Under the pieces are notes generated by a model. That model was not told the origin of the DNA. It saw only the letters and a list, made by a program, of their open reading frames with translations, and did not search any database. 64,000 nucleotides of DNA from Ypsolopha sequella. Taxonomy: Eukaryota; Arthropoda; Insecta; Lepidoptera; Ypsolophidae. Shown piece by piece: positions 1-10,600 of the stretch. Where the stretch lies: contig OW203990.1 of NCBI GenBank assembly GCA_934047225.1, positions 29,801,045 to 29,865,044 on the forward strand. The letters are read 5' to 3'. The position numbers and the translations under genes were made by a program. The first letter of the stretch is position 1, and each line of letters opens with the position of its first letter.

Positions 1-248
1 CCACCTCTAGGAAATTTAATGGTTACCAATATGAATAAAGAACTTTTCAAATAACAAACAAAGTTTTAAAACATTTCAAAAGAAGTTAGATACTCTTTAC
101 TCCTTTGATTGACACTGGCAAGTTATACATCATCTTATAGGCTGGTTGTTTGTTGATATATCTGAAAATAGAACGCACATCATTTCTTTTTTTTTTATTT
201 GGATGAGCATAATTTTTCCGAGAATCTGGCGGGAATTCACTTGCAGCA

Positions 249-1645
249 ATGGAGCTCAGTCGAAGTGATTGTCGCGCTATGATTTATTATGACTATAAAA
301 AAGTTTTAAGCCTCAAGAATGTTTTGAACTTTTGGCTACTACTTTTGGTGAGTCTGGTTGCTCACGAACAACAGTATTTAATTGGATTGCTGAATTTAAA
401 AGAGGACGGGGATGTCTCAAAGATGAAGCGAAGACAGGTCGGCTGCCAACCGCGGTCACAGAAGAAAACGTTCGTGCAGTCGAAAAACTTATTCGCGAAA
501 ACCAACGAATTATGTATGTAGAGCTGGAGCGAGAACAGGGAATTGGATCAGCAGCAATGCAAACCATAATTCACGACCACCTTTCTCTCCGTAAATGTTG
601 TTTGTGATGGGTGCCACACAAACTTACCGATGAGCAGAAAGACCGTCGGTTGGATTGGTGCCTATTCATGATAGATAAATTCGACGGTGGTGAGAAAAAA
701 AATGTGTATGATATACTGACTGGTGATGAAACATGGATTTATAACTATGATCCCGAAACAAAGTGACATTCCACTGTATGGTGCTTTGAAGATGAGCCAA
801 CTCCAACGAAATGTCGCCGTGCACGAAGCACACAGAAACAAATGGTCGCCTCGTTTTTCAGCAAAACGGATCATATTGCTACTGTAGTGCTAGATAATTA
901 ATTTTATTAATTATATTTTTTTTGTCTCTTTTTAGGAATTTTTGAAATTTGTGTTATTAAATATTTGTGCACATATATATATATTTATAAATGATATATA
1001 TATTTTAATTTTATTATATTGTTAAGTAATTTGTGTTAACTGTCTGTCTAGATTTTAAGCTTAGATTTAAATTAGTTTATGTGTATGTTTGGATTGTTAA
1101 TATTGACTAGTTTTTTGTAATTTCGTAATGTTAAATTTAAAATGTTAAAAATTAATGTTTTCTGATAATGCTGTGTTCACCTGTCATTGATGGCAACACC
1201 AGAACAAGGCCCAATGTATATATATTTATGTTGTTTGTGTTGACATTGTTGGTGTACCTTTTTTATAAATAAATAAATAAATAAATAATCAAAGAACGAT
1301 GAACTCCGAATGGTATGTGACAGTTTGTGCTCCAACAGTAATATCAGCTTGGTGTGACAAGCGACCGAAGTCAGGAATCCGACGCCTTCTCAGGCACCAC
1401 TACAATGCGGCGTCGCACACGTCTGCCAAAACACTTGACTTTTTCGACTCAAAAAATGCGTCAATCCTCCCTCACTCACCATATTCCCCTGACCTAGCAC
1501 CTTGTGATTTTACCTGTTTCCAAAAATCAAAGAAAAAATAAAGGGGAAGAAGTTTGAAAGCAAAGAAGATGCACTGGCTGCCTATATTTTCGAGATTTCT
1601 GAGGTGTCTAAAGAAGAGTGGTCATTGGTATTTTCCAATTAGTTC
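249..1645 (+). pseudogene. mariner transposase pseudogene
   Basis: Transposase-like sequence begins at 249 (MELSRSDCRAMIYYDYK). It shifts frame near 335 into the helix-turn-helix region (TFGESGCSRTTVFNWI), followed by WVPHKL after a stop near 605. The first catalytic region (TGDETWIYNYDPE) is at about 721-760. After the insertion it resumes at about 1288 with NSEWYVTV, HYNAASHTS and YSPDLAPCDF. In the family the second catalytic residue is the D of HDNA; here it is Y. The third D (SPDLAP) remains. Internal stops and frameshifts exclude a working enzyme. It would have catalysed cut-and-paste transposition at TA sites. Confidence 0.85.
900..1289 (+). mobile_element. 5'-truncated retroposon inserted in mariner
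   Basis: About 390 bp of AT-rich, noncoding DNA interrupts the mariner transposase exactly between the codons before and after the AAT at its edges. It ends in a short (AAAT)n tail at about 1265-1288, as expected for the 3' end of a LINE or SINE copied in by target-primed reverse transcription. An AAT or ATAAT repeat at both edges may be the target duplication. It carries no coding domain, so its family is unknown. Confidence 0.6.
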
Positions 1646-1762
1646 AGACGTCTGGAAAAGTGTACATGCTCAGGGTGAATACTTCGAAAAGATCGATACT
1701 TGTAGTAAAGAATAAATTTTATAATTTTTGAGTATCTAATTTCTTTTGGCATGCCCCTCGTA

Positions 1763-2463
1763 CAACTCTTCCACAGCAAAAGTTTTTTCATGAACGCGCA
1801 AATTTTATCGTGAACTGCAAAAATGTCTGATCCGTTTGAACCTTGCAAATACAAATTGAGTTTATTTAACTTCGAAAAATTATCCGCTGCATATCGGTCG
1901 GTTCGTGTGTCATTATACAGGCAGGACCCACTTAATATTTTGCTCTCTCACCAGTGGTCGTTACCCATAGATTGGGAAACCCTGCTCTAGGCATTAATTT
2001 CGTAGAAATTTAATATTATTACTTCTGAACTTCAAAAATTACATTCTTAATCTAATAAATGAGATGTACTACACTAGCACAGGAGCACAAATATGTTTTT
2101 TTGTTTTTTGCAAATGGGGTCATAGAACTTTGGGCCTGAACACTTACCGAGACCCCAGTATGAATTTAGTAATGATATATCATGCTAGTCACCATATAGA
2201 CTGCACGTTTTTTATTCGCCCTTCTTCACCGTTCGTTTTACATATTATCTGTGGTTTTACCCACGACGCTACGTGCGGTCAAGTAGACGATACTATGTTT
2301 GTTCCTGTATATTTATACACTCCGTTGTTACCTCTAGAACAGTAGAAGCGACATCGATCTGTTTTCAAGTCAGCGTTTACCTCGGGACTCGGAACATGTA
2401 TATTTCGGTATATGTAAGTGTATAACTAGGGCTAGATTAAATTACAAATAAAATTCTATAGAA
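1763..2463. other. intergenic DNA, no feature recognised
   Basis: About 700 bp of AT-rich DNA between the mariner remnant and the 19-bp array. Short open stretches exist but show no conserved domain or codon pattern. Confidence 0.5.
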
Positions 2464-3990
2464 CACCATACAATTAAATATGTACCTTAAGCTATGCCCC
2501 GTACGACAAGCTAGACAACAGTTAAATATGTACCTTAAGCTATGCCCCGTACGACAAGCTAGACAACAGTTAAATATGTACCTTAAGCTATGCCCCGTAC
2601 GACAAGCTATGGCCCGTACGACAAGCTATGCCCCGTACGACAAGCTATGGCCCGTACGACAAGCTATGCCCCGTACGACAAGCTAGACAACAGTTAAATA
2701 TGTACCTTAAGCTATGCCCCGTACGACAAGCTATGGCCCGTACGACAAGCTATGGCCCGTACGACAAGCTATGCCCCGTACGACAAGCTATGGCCCGTAC
2801 GACAAGCTATGGCCCGTACGACAAGCTATGGCCCGTACGACAAGCTATGCCCCGTACGACAAGCTATGGCCCGTACGACAAGCTATGGCCCGTACGACAA
2901 GCTATGGCCCGTACGACAAGCTATGCCCCGTACGACAAGCTATGGCCCGTACGACAAGCTATGGCCCGTACGACAAGCTATGGCCCGTACGACAAGCTAT
3001 GCCCCGTACGACAAGCTATGGCCCGTACGACAAGCTATGCCCCGTACGACAAGCTATGGCCCGTACGACAAGCTATGGCCCGTACGACAAGCTATGGCCC
3101 GTACGACAAGCTATGGCCCGTACGACAAGCTATGGCCCGTACGACAAGCTATGCCCCGTACGACAAGCTATGGCCCGTACGACAAGCTATGCCCCGTACG
3201 ACAAGCTATGGCCCGTACGACAAGCTATGGCCCGTACGACAAGCTATGGCCCGTACGACAAGCTATGGCCCGTACGACAAGCTATGCCCCGTACGACAAG
3301 CTATGGCCCGTACGACAAGCTATGGCCCGTACGACAAGCTATGGCCCGTACGACAAGCTATGGCCCGTACGACAAGCTATGGCCCGTACGACAAGCTATG
3401 GCCCGTACGACAAGCTATGGCCCGTACGACAAGCTATGGCCCGTACGACAAGCTATGCCCCGTACGACAAGCTATGGCCCGTACGACAAGCTATGCCCCG
3501 TACGACAAGCTATGGCCCGTACGACAAGCTATGGCCCGTACGACAAGCTATGGCCCGTACGACAAGCTATGGCCCGTACGACAAGCTATGGCCCGTACGA
3601 CAAGCTATGGCCCGTACGACAAGCTATGGCCCGTACGACAAGCTATGGCCCGTACGACAAGCTATGGCCCGTACGACAAGCTATGGCCCGTACGACAAGC
3701 TATGGCCCGTACGACAAGCTATGGCCCGTACGACAAGCTATGGCCCGTACGACAAGCTATGGCCCGTACGACAAGCTATGGCCCGTACGACAAGCTATGG
3801 CCCGTACGACAAGCTATGGCCCGTACGACAAGCTATGGCCCGTACGACAAGCTATGGCCCGTACGACAAGCTATGGCCCGTACGACAAGCTATGGCCCGT
3901 ACGACAAGCTATGGCCCGTACGACAAGCTATGGCCCGTACGACAAGCTATGGCCCGTACGACAAGCTATGGCCCGTACGACAAGCTAGAC
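2464..3990. repeat. minisatellite: 19-bp unit, with 48-bp compound units at left end
   Basis: The unit CTATGGCCCGTACGACAAG repeats about 70 times. The left end (2470-2625) has three 48-bp compound units, each one 19-bp unit plus AGACAACAGTTAAATATGTAC-like spacer sequence; another such spacer interrupts the array near 2685-2711, and AGACAACAGT also closes the array at 3986-3995. One position varies (GCCCC or GGCCC). The GCCCC type is scattered through the left two thirds and absent from about 3510 to the right end, where copies are identical. All three forward frames are open only because 19 bp contains no stop in any frame; nothing suggests a protein. Confidence 0.95.
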
Positions 3991-4373
3991 AACAGTAAAA
4001 ACCCCATACACATTATCTAACTAAATCCTGTTTATGTAAACACATAAAATTCGTGGTTTGTAAAAAATGTATTATTAACACCACAAATACAGTGCCTGAT
4101 GATGTCGTAAAACGACGAAACCGGTAGCAACTTAAAAGGTAATTAAACATTATTATATTTGTGGAACCGAGTACCAAGAAGTTTTATTTAATATTGCCAT
4201 ACAAATCAGTTCTGTAGTTGTTACAGACAGATGAACATTACGGAACGAAAACGTGAAACGGGGGTCCAAAGTTTGTATGGGGAAACAAGATGAGTTGGAC
4301 TATTTTATTCGAGACTTAACAGGAGTACTCCAATCTATAAATGAGTAAATACATATTTCAGGTTTTTTTCAAA

Positions 4374-4870
4374 ATTCAACCCCTAAAAGGGGGAAATGGG
4401 GTGACAAAGTCTGAAAATCAACATGGGTATCGTTTGTATGGTTTATCGGGTCGCTGATTATGAAAATAACAACGATTTTAAAATCCAACGTGGTGGATGT
4501 GAAAAAGGCTTTTCCAGAATTCAACCCCTAAAAGGGGGAAATTGGGGTGACAAAGTCTGAAAACCAACATGGGTATCGTTTGTATGGTTTATTTGGTCGC
4601 TGATTATGAAAACAACAACGATTTCTAAATTCAACGTAGTGGAAGTGAAATACCATCATCCCCTGTTGGGGTGCGATGGGGTTGAAATGTTGAAATGTGT
4701 AAATATCAATATGGGTGTCATTTTAATGGTTTTTTGCTACCTTAATTACGAAAATGGCACCGATTTTGAAATTTAATATAGTGGACATGAAAATTCTTGA
4801 AAGTATGTGTGCCAGAGCAAATCGGCTGTAACAGACGGACAGACAGACAGCCACACAAGTGATCCTATTA
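4374..4870. repeat. interspersed repeat with three diverged ~145-bp internal units
   Basis: Three successive segments (about 4374-4515, 4516-4660, 4661-4800) share a pattern: TTCAACCCCTAAAAGGGGG, then GACAAAGTCTGAAAA, then ATGGGTATCGTTTGTATGG, then ATTATGAAAA. The third is more diverged. The stretch ends with (CAGA)n-like GACAGACAGACAG and AGGGTTCCATTTTTTCC, a type of ending common in dispersed lepidopteran repeats. A related segment lies at about 42520-42700. Confidence 0.6.
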
Positions 4871-4905
4871 GGGTTCCATTTTTTCCTTTTGAGGTATTTA
4901 TCTAT

Positions 4906-4945
4906 CTATATATCCACAATCTATCTATCTATCTGTCTGTCTATA

Positions 4946-4992
<47 letters not shown>

Positions 4993-5002
4993 TTATATCT
5001 AT
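4906..5002. repeat. (ATCT)n microsatellite
   Basis: Imperfect then perfect TATC/ATCT tetranucleotide tract, with some GTCT variants in its left half. Confidence 0.95.
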
Positions 5003-5008
5003 AAATAT

Positions 5009-5600
5009 CCCAGCAAAATATCTTCGGAACGGAAGGTGATACATCCGTAGGGGTTGGACCACGGGGTGCCAAAAAGTTTTTTTTTTTATGTCAAAACTTT
5101 GACAGCCTGTATCTCCAAAACGGCTAGAGTTAGACCCATGTTGATGGATGTCTAGGAAAAGGTCTCGACGAGATCTACCTGCCGAACGTGTCAAAACTTT
5201 ACAGGCCCGTATCTCCCAAACGGCTGATGCTAGACCCATGTTCATGATACTCTAAGAAAAGTGCTCGGCGAGATCTAGATGACGGTAAAAAAAAATCCTA
5301 AATATTTGATCGACCATATCTCCCGAACGGCTAATCGTAGGGAGTTTGGGTTTGAACTATAGTGATCGGTCAAGCTGGGGCTACATGAGCGATAAAAAAA
5401 ATGTTTATTGCCTGGACAAGACATGCCAAAGTTAGACAACAAGACCTCTGCCTGGACAAGACATGCCAAAGTTAGACAACAAGGCCCTTGCCTCGACAAA
5501 ACATGCCAAAGATCGAAAACACTGGCAAAATATGCAGGAGGCTTCCACGGTTTCACCCAAGTTTGGGTGCCCGAGGAACAACCATCGTTGTAACATGGGC
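5009..5600. repeat. satellite-like composite repeat
   Basis: Two kinds of tandem unit are visible. From about 5095 to 5340 a ~100-bp unit occurs about 2.5 times, each with GTATCTCC(A/C)AAACGGCT and TAGACCCATGTT. From about 5409 to 5520 a 40-bp unit (TGCCTGGACAAGACATGCCA core) occurs three times, the third more diverged. No coding function is supported. Confidence 0.6.
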
Positions 5601-5754
5601 ATTTTATAATTATATAATAATTGTATAGATAATATTTTAATTCAATTTTTTACTATTACTGGATGTATGCAAATGAATATAATTCAACTCTATTCTGTTT
5701 GATATTTAGAAAAATAAATAAATATGTCATCACGACACGAATGTGAAATGAAAT

Positions 5755-6130
5755 ATATTTATTAATGTAATGTAGGTATAACATACACTTATTACAGGTC
5801 AGTTTTAATGTAATATAAGTAATTAAATAATATTATGTTTAGGTGGGCGGATAGTACCGCTTTACGATCAACAATTATACAGGGTAAAGGCAAATTTGTT
5901 CAGTTTAACATATAAGTTATCAGAATGCTGTTTCCTAGTCAATTTATTGTCAAGTGTTAGCCCTAGAAATTTGGTAGCCTGTACTTTGACAATTTTATAT
6001 TTAAATTGTCTATTTTATAACATCTTTGGTAAAACTGCATCAATTTTGTTTTGTCTACGTTAACTATTAAATTATTATTATCAAGTCAATTAATTATATT
6101 ATTTATTGTTTCATTTATGTCATATTCATA
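5755..6130 (-). mobile_element. jockey-like LINE fragment (reverse transcriptase C-terminal part)
   Basis: Read on the minus strand, about 6085 down to 5835 resembles the region after the RT palm in jockey-like LINEs: NNNLIVNVDKTKL, later a broken LGLTLDNKLT-type motif, and KAVLSAHLN. Stops and frame breaks are frequent, and the end of the RT is missing. The minus-strand 3' side runs into AT-rich sequence with TTCATTTCA, which recurs near other LINE ends in the window (about 9190 and 39345). Confidence 0.55.
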
Positions 6131-6650
6131 TATATTAATGTTTTCACACTGAATTATTACTGTATTTTATTTATTATTTATTATTATATATTATTATTGT
6201 ATTTGCTTATAGTTACATAGCTTATTATGAATGGTAACGTAATGTTGTAAGTGTTAGGTTGTGATGGTCATAGTACGAGTACATTATTTGTAATATCACT
6301 GCGACACATTTCATACACCACAACAAACATGAGGTATTGTTGTATGACTTAATTGATGAATGTGAAAGAGGTGTGTCAGGATCGTATCATATTAAGATCT
6401 GTAGTCCTTAGTTCTATCTATTGATGCAAAAGTACACAGTCTGCCGACAGTCTGCTCACAATGAAACCCTTAGTTCTCATGTACGTGTAGGACCCACCCA
6501 ACTATAACAAATAAATTTACAGACAAAAGTATACTCCAGCATTATTATTTCACTGAAAAAAATGTATCCAAATTTCCTTATTCTATTAAAATAAGAAGAA
6601 ATAAGTGAAACAAAAGCTCTATAAAGTGATGTTTCGGTAGAGCGGTGGGG
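6131..6650. other. intergenic DNA upstream of the cuticle-protein promoter
   Basis: AT-rich DNA without a recognisable gene or element. It becomes GC-richer towards 6640, where the probable promoter starts. Confidence 0.4.
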
Positions 6651-6654
6651 GGGC

Positions 6655-6821
6655 TCTCTTATATACGACGGATGCGCCGGAGTGCCGCAGCAGCGCCGCG
6701 TCGCGCACGCACACACACACACACAGCCGCTCAGCTCGAACTGTAGCCGTCCCGAACTCGAATCTGACAGTTTAGTGACAGTTTATTTTAGTTTTTGTGT
6801 TAAAGGATTTACTACTTCTCG
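6655..6821 (+). promoter_or_regulatory. probable promoter and noncoding first exon of the cuticle-protein gene
   Basis: A TATA-like TTATATACG at about 6659-6667 is followed by a GC-rich segment, a short (CA)n tract at 6709-6724, and AT-rich leader sequence that ends in a strong 5' splice site, CTCG|GTAAGTAG, at 6821/6822. The next acceptor on this strand (TTTTACAG at 7589-7596) precedes the ATG exon, so this is most simply the 5' UTR exon. The transcription start is not clear. Exon use is inferred from splice signals alone. Confidence 0.45.
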
Positions 6822-7168
6822 GTAAGTAGATGACAAAAATTACATGTGAGATAAAAATGTGTTTTGTGATTTTAAGTGCAACTTAGGAAATGCAACAGGA
6901 GATTGGGAGGTCCTTTTAAAAATACTTTTCACGTTAGAGTTTGTGGTGAAAATTGTATTTCCTTCAAATGAATATAACTCGGTTCTAGTATTGTAATAAC
7001 AACATCCGTATTGTATAATTCAGTACAATTTTCAAAGGACGTGATCCTGATAACAATAATTATATTTTCCTTGTTCAGGCACGATGCTGCACAAATTAAT
7101 TACATTCCGGGTGCAGTGTAGTTACTAGCCACACGAGTGTTATCCTCTGTACGAGTTGATACTCAGTA

Positions 7169-7574
7169 ATAAAATATATTTTTCAATGCATGTGCTCGTA
7201 AAGGCCCTCTTTTTATGCATCAAAACCGAACAGAAAGTCGATTATTTTGCCCTAGGGCTTTATTATTATTATTTTTTTAATTTATTTGCAATGGTTGGGC
7301 AACCTGCAGCCTTTCCTGTGTACCATAGATGTTATACTTTTTTTTCCACTGTTTAACGGCTCTGGATACAATCCTTTTGAGCCAATCATAATTTAAAGTT
7401 CACAAGATTATATTTTGTTTTATTTCCTCACACTATGCATTGAAAAACGTAATATGATACACGGGCGTAACAGCAATAAATTACTCGGTTACGTTTAAAA
7501 CACTCGCTTCGCTCGTGTTTTAAATCGTCCTCGTAATTTATTCCTTTTCGCCCTAGTAGCATAAACTACTATTA
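7169..7574 (-). repeat. ~405-bp interspersed repeat, copy 1 (inverted relative to 19115-19516)
   Basis: This stretch matches 19115-19516 in reverse complement over its full length with scattered differences. Shared landmarks include TTTTTCAATGCATGTGCTCG, GCCCTAGGGCTTTATTATTA, and GAGCGAAGCGAGTG-type sequence near the other end. It lies in intron 1 of the cuticle-protein gene and stops about 22 bp before the acceptor of the ATG exon. It is probably a nonautonomous DNA element, but ends and target duplication are unclear. Confidence 0.85.
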
Positions 7575-7596
7575 ACAAATACATTATATTTTACAG

Positions 7597-7641
7597 CGGG
7601 CTCCCACTTCCTCAGCTAAGATGGCTTTCCTGAAAAGTTTG
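7597..7641 (+). CDS. cuticle-protein gene, exon 2 (start codon, 7 codons)
   Basis: Acceptor TTTTACAG precedes 7597. After 24 nt of leader, AAG-ATG-G starts translation at 7621 and codes MAFLKSL; donor TTG|GTGAGTAG follows at 7641/7642. A very short first coding exon carrying the start of the signal peptide is typical of insect cuticular-protein genes. It joins in phase 0 to the exon at 23229. Confidence 0.85.
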
Positions 7642-10600
7642 GTGAGTAGTATTAATTAGTAATATTTTATTTCACATCATGGAATCATAATCATGTGCCA
7701 TTGAAATATCTAAAAAGTTATATAACTATTTATGAAAATAAATTCAAATGGGTATGAATGTTCCTTAACAATTTGTTATTTAATTAGTGTCACACAAATT
7801 AAATAATTTGTCACACTCACTGACAAAATAAACGAAACGCAAGAAAAAGTTGTTGGTGACTTAGGTTATTTATGAAAAGAAAACGCATGGAAAATTTGAA
7901 TAACATCACGATTTTTTGTATATATAATAATAGTAATAAGAAAACGAAAAAAAAAATAGGCAGTCATGGAGACTGCTGACACAAGTGAAATTTTTACTGT
8001 CAACATTAGCATGTCGGTGACGGTGACGTGAACCCATAAGATTTTCCCCGAGGTACAAAAATCGATCAACGCGCTTAAACAAGTTTTCGCTTCAAAAAGT
8101 TACGTATTTTGTACAGCGCTACATATATAAAGTTGTTGTTATGTACAAGTACTAGCTATGTTTTAAGTTTCACTGCCTAATATTATTTAACCTTGTACAT
8201 TTGTCTTATAGAAACACGTAAAAGTAACAATGTAGGGCTAGTAGTACACCAGTAGTTCCTCAGCATCCCGCAACTTGTGACGTCAGCACTTTGTTATAAA
8301 CTGAGGGGCCCAGAGCATTCCAAGCACGACAAATCGAAAAAAGGAATCGAAAAAATAAATATCGTTAATACTATTACATTAGAGTGCCCTAGTGCAAAAT
8401 TAGAACACCTAAGGATAATCAACTAGATCACCTAAGGATAATCAACTAGATCACCTAAAGATAATCAACTAGATCACCTAAAGATAATCAACTAGATCAC
8501 CTAAAGATAATCAACTAGATCACCTAAAGATAATCAACTAGATCACCTAAAGATAATCAACTAGATCACCTAAAGATAATCAACTAGATCACCTAAGGAT
8601 AATCAACTAGATCACCTAAGGATAATCAACTAGATCACCTAAGGATAATCAACTAAGCACAGACCAATAGTGGCCTGTGCAACTAAGGGATGATTAAAAA
8701 CTAGATTAGATAAAATACTATGGATCCATTTTTTATGGTTCAGCTGTTTTTTATTTTTGCTATTTTCGACCATTTATAGAATGGTAAATATGCGGTCTTA
8801 TATATTATTAGAATGCATTTAATTCGCATACGTTATGTATGACTAACTTTAATGATTTAATCAAACCTTATGGAACATTTTTGAAATAGGTTCGGTCGTG
8901 TAAGATAGTTTTTATTTTTTAACTACATTCATCAAAAACGCCTTGGATGTGATGTGCTCAAAAGTGCCTGGTGCAACTACCCTGTGTCGTAATGTGCAAT
9001 ATTGTACAATGTTTTGACTACGGCGTGTTTCCCACAGCGTCGTGTTGCCAACTCTGAATATTGCAATTTTAAAAAATAAAAGATTGAGTGACATAAACTC
9101 GTCACATAGACCAACAATGTCAAAGTTACACAAATAGAAAATGTCTGGATACTTCGCGCAGTTTTCTGTCGGTATTTAATTCGCGTGTACTGTGAAATGA
9201 AATGAAATGAAATATGTTTGAAATATGTTTCATTTCATAAATATAATTACATTGAAATACAACTTAAAATAATAAATTTAGCTTATTAGATTTAATAATT
9301 ATTATATACTTACCAAAATAATAGAGTAAATAATATATACGAGGCAATAAATAGAACGGAGTTGATATAAAAATAAGTAAACACAAATACGTCGAATAAA
9401 CAAATATTATGCCTAGCTCCGACCATTTGATTAGTCTTGCTAACAAGAAGGGCAAGAAACTTAGCAAGAGCACGTATTTCCTTTTTTAAAATGCATTTTT
9501 ACTTTACAAAGTTAAATACTAATACTTAAATAATGTAAAGTGATAAAATAATGTATGTTAGGGCAACCCGGTGCCAGCGTAGCTGAACGTACAGTAAATA
9601 ATATAGAACTGTCAGATACGAGCCGTTTAACTTTACTTGTTCGTTCATTAACATGGCTTAACTATCAGATAGCTCATTACACGATGAAAAACTCGATTTA
9701 CTTTGTTATGAATATTCGTTTGCGTATTTTATATAATGCAAGTTGTAACGTCCGCTGAGCAACTAACTAACTTACTGACTTACCGATGCGTTTCTGATCT
9801 ATAATATTTTGGAAATGTCCTGAAAATAATGTATCAACTAAATCAATTAATGTGCAAGTCACAGTCCACACTACGTCCCAGGTCATTATTCCTATTCTTG
9901 TAATAAATTAATAATACAATCAATGTCACTGTTGTCGTCTCGTTCTGTCACAAATGTTATCAGACATGTACTTCTGTATAATGTTACGTAAATCAGAGAA
10001 TGTGGGTACTTGTATTTGTAACACGAATATTTCAAGGTTGGAACTGTAACTGGAAACAAAGAAGTAACCAATAAAAGAGGATTTTCTTTAAATTTGAATA
10101 ACCATTATTTCCTTACACCCTTATATATACAATACCATACTTAAATGATTATTAGAATTGAAGATTTTTAAGCTTTTTCATCATTTGCTCATTTACATAA
10201 TCATTATTATAATACATAATTTAATTATTTAGGAATAAAATATGTTACAATACAATATTCTTTATAACACACCAAAAAACAAGATAGATATTTCTATATA
10301 AAATTAATCAATTAAAGCAACAAGGGTTGAATTTTAATTTGTTACGTCCAAAATATTTTATTAGTAATAATGGATGGATGTTGATTTTTAATTTTCTTTT
10401 GAAGAAATCCTCTAAATATGACTTTTCTTAAAAACCTTTATGTAGGATGTGAATTAAACGTTTACTAAAAATAACATTTTACTTGAGATTTAGACAACAT
10501 CTTTAGTTAATATCAAGTTTATCGCACACAAATATCTATACCTGAAAAAGTAAGTGCACGCACCGCGTTGAACTCTTCAATATGGAATAACTTACTGCGC

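Larger units (their letters stand above)
64..1762 (+). mobile_element. mariner-like DNA transposon, decayed
   Basis: This is a mariner-family element of about 1.3 kb once a nested insertion (about 900-1289) is discounted. The right end (about 1728-1762) and the left end (about 72-99) are inverted and share the core CAAAAGAARTTAGATACTC, which fits the terminal inverted repeats. The outermost bases of the left end have decayed. Between them lies a broken mariner transposase read on the plus strand. The element is dead: it has frame breaks, a lost catalytic aspartate and a foreign insertion. Confidence 0.8.

Noticed and set aside
2464..3990. CRISPR-like array
   Set aside because: Units are contiguous, without unique spacers, and the genome is eukaryotic.
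2628..4020. Three overlapping plus-strand open frames of 420-456 codons (MARTTSYGPYDKL-like)
   Set aside because: They arise because a 19-bp unit has no stop in any frame; three frames open at once and no complexity beyond the repeat.
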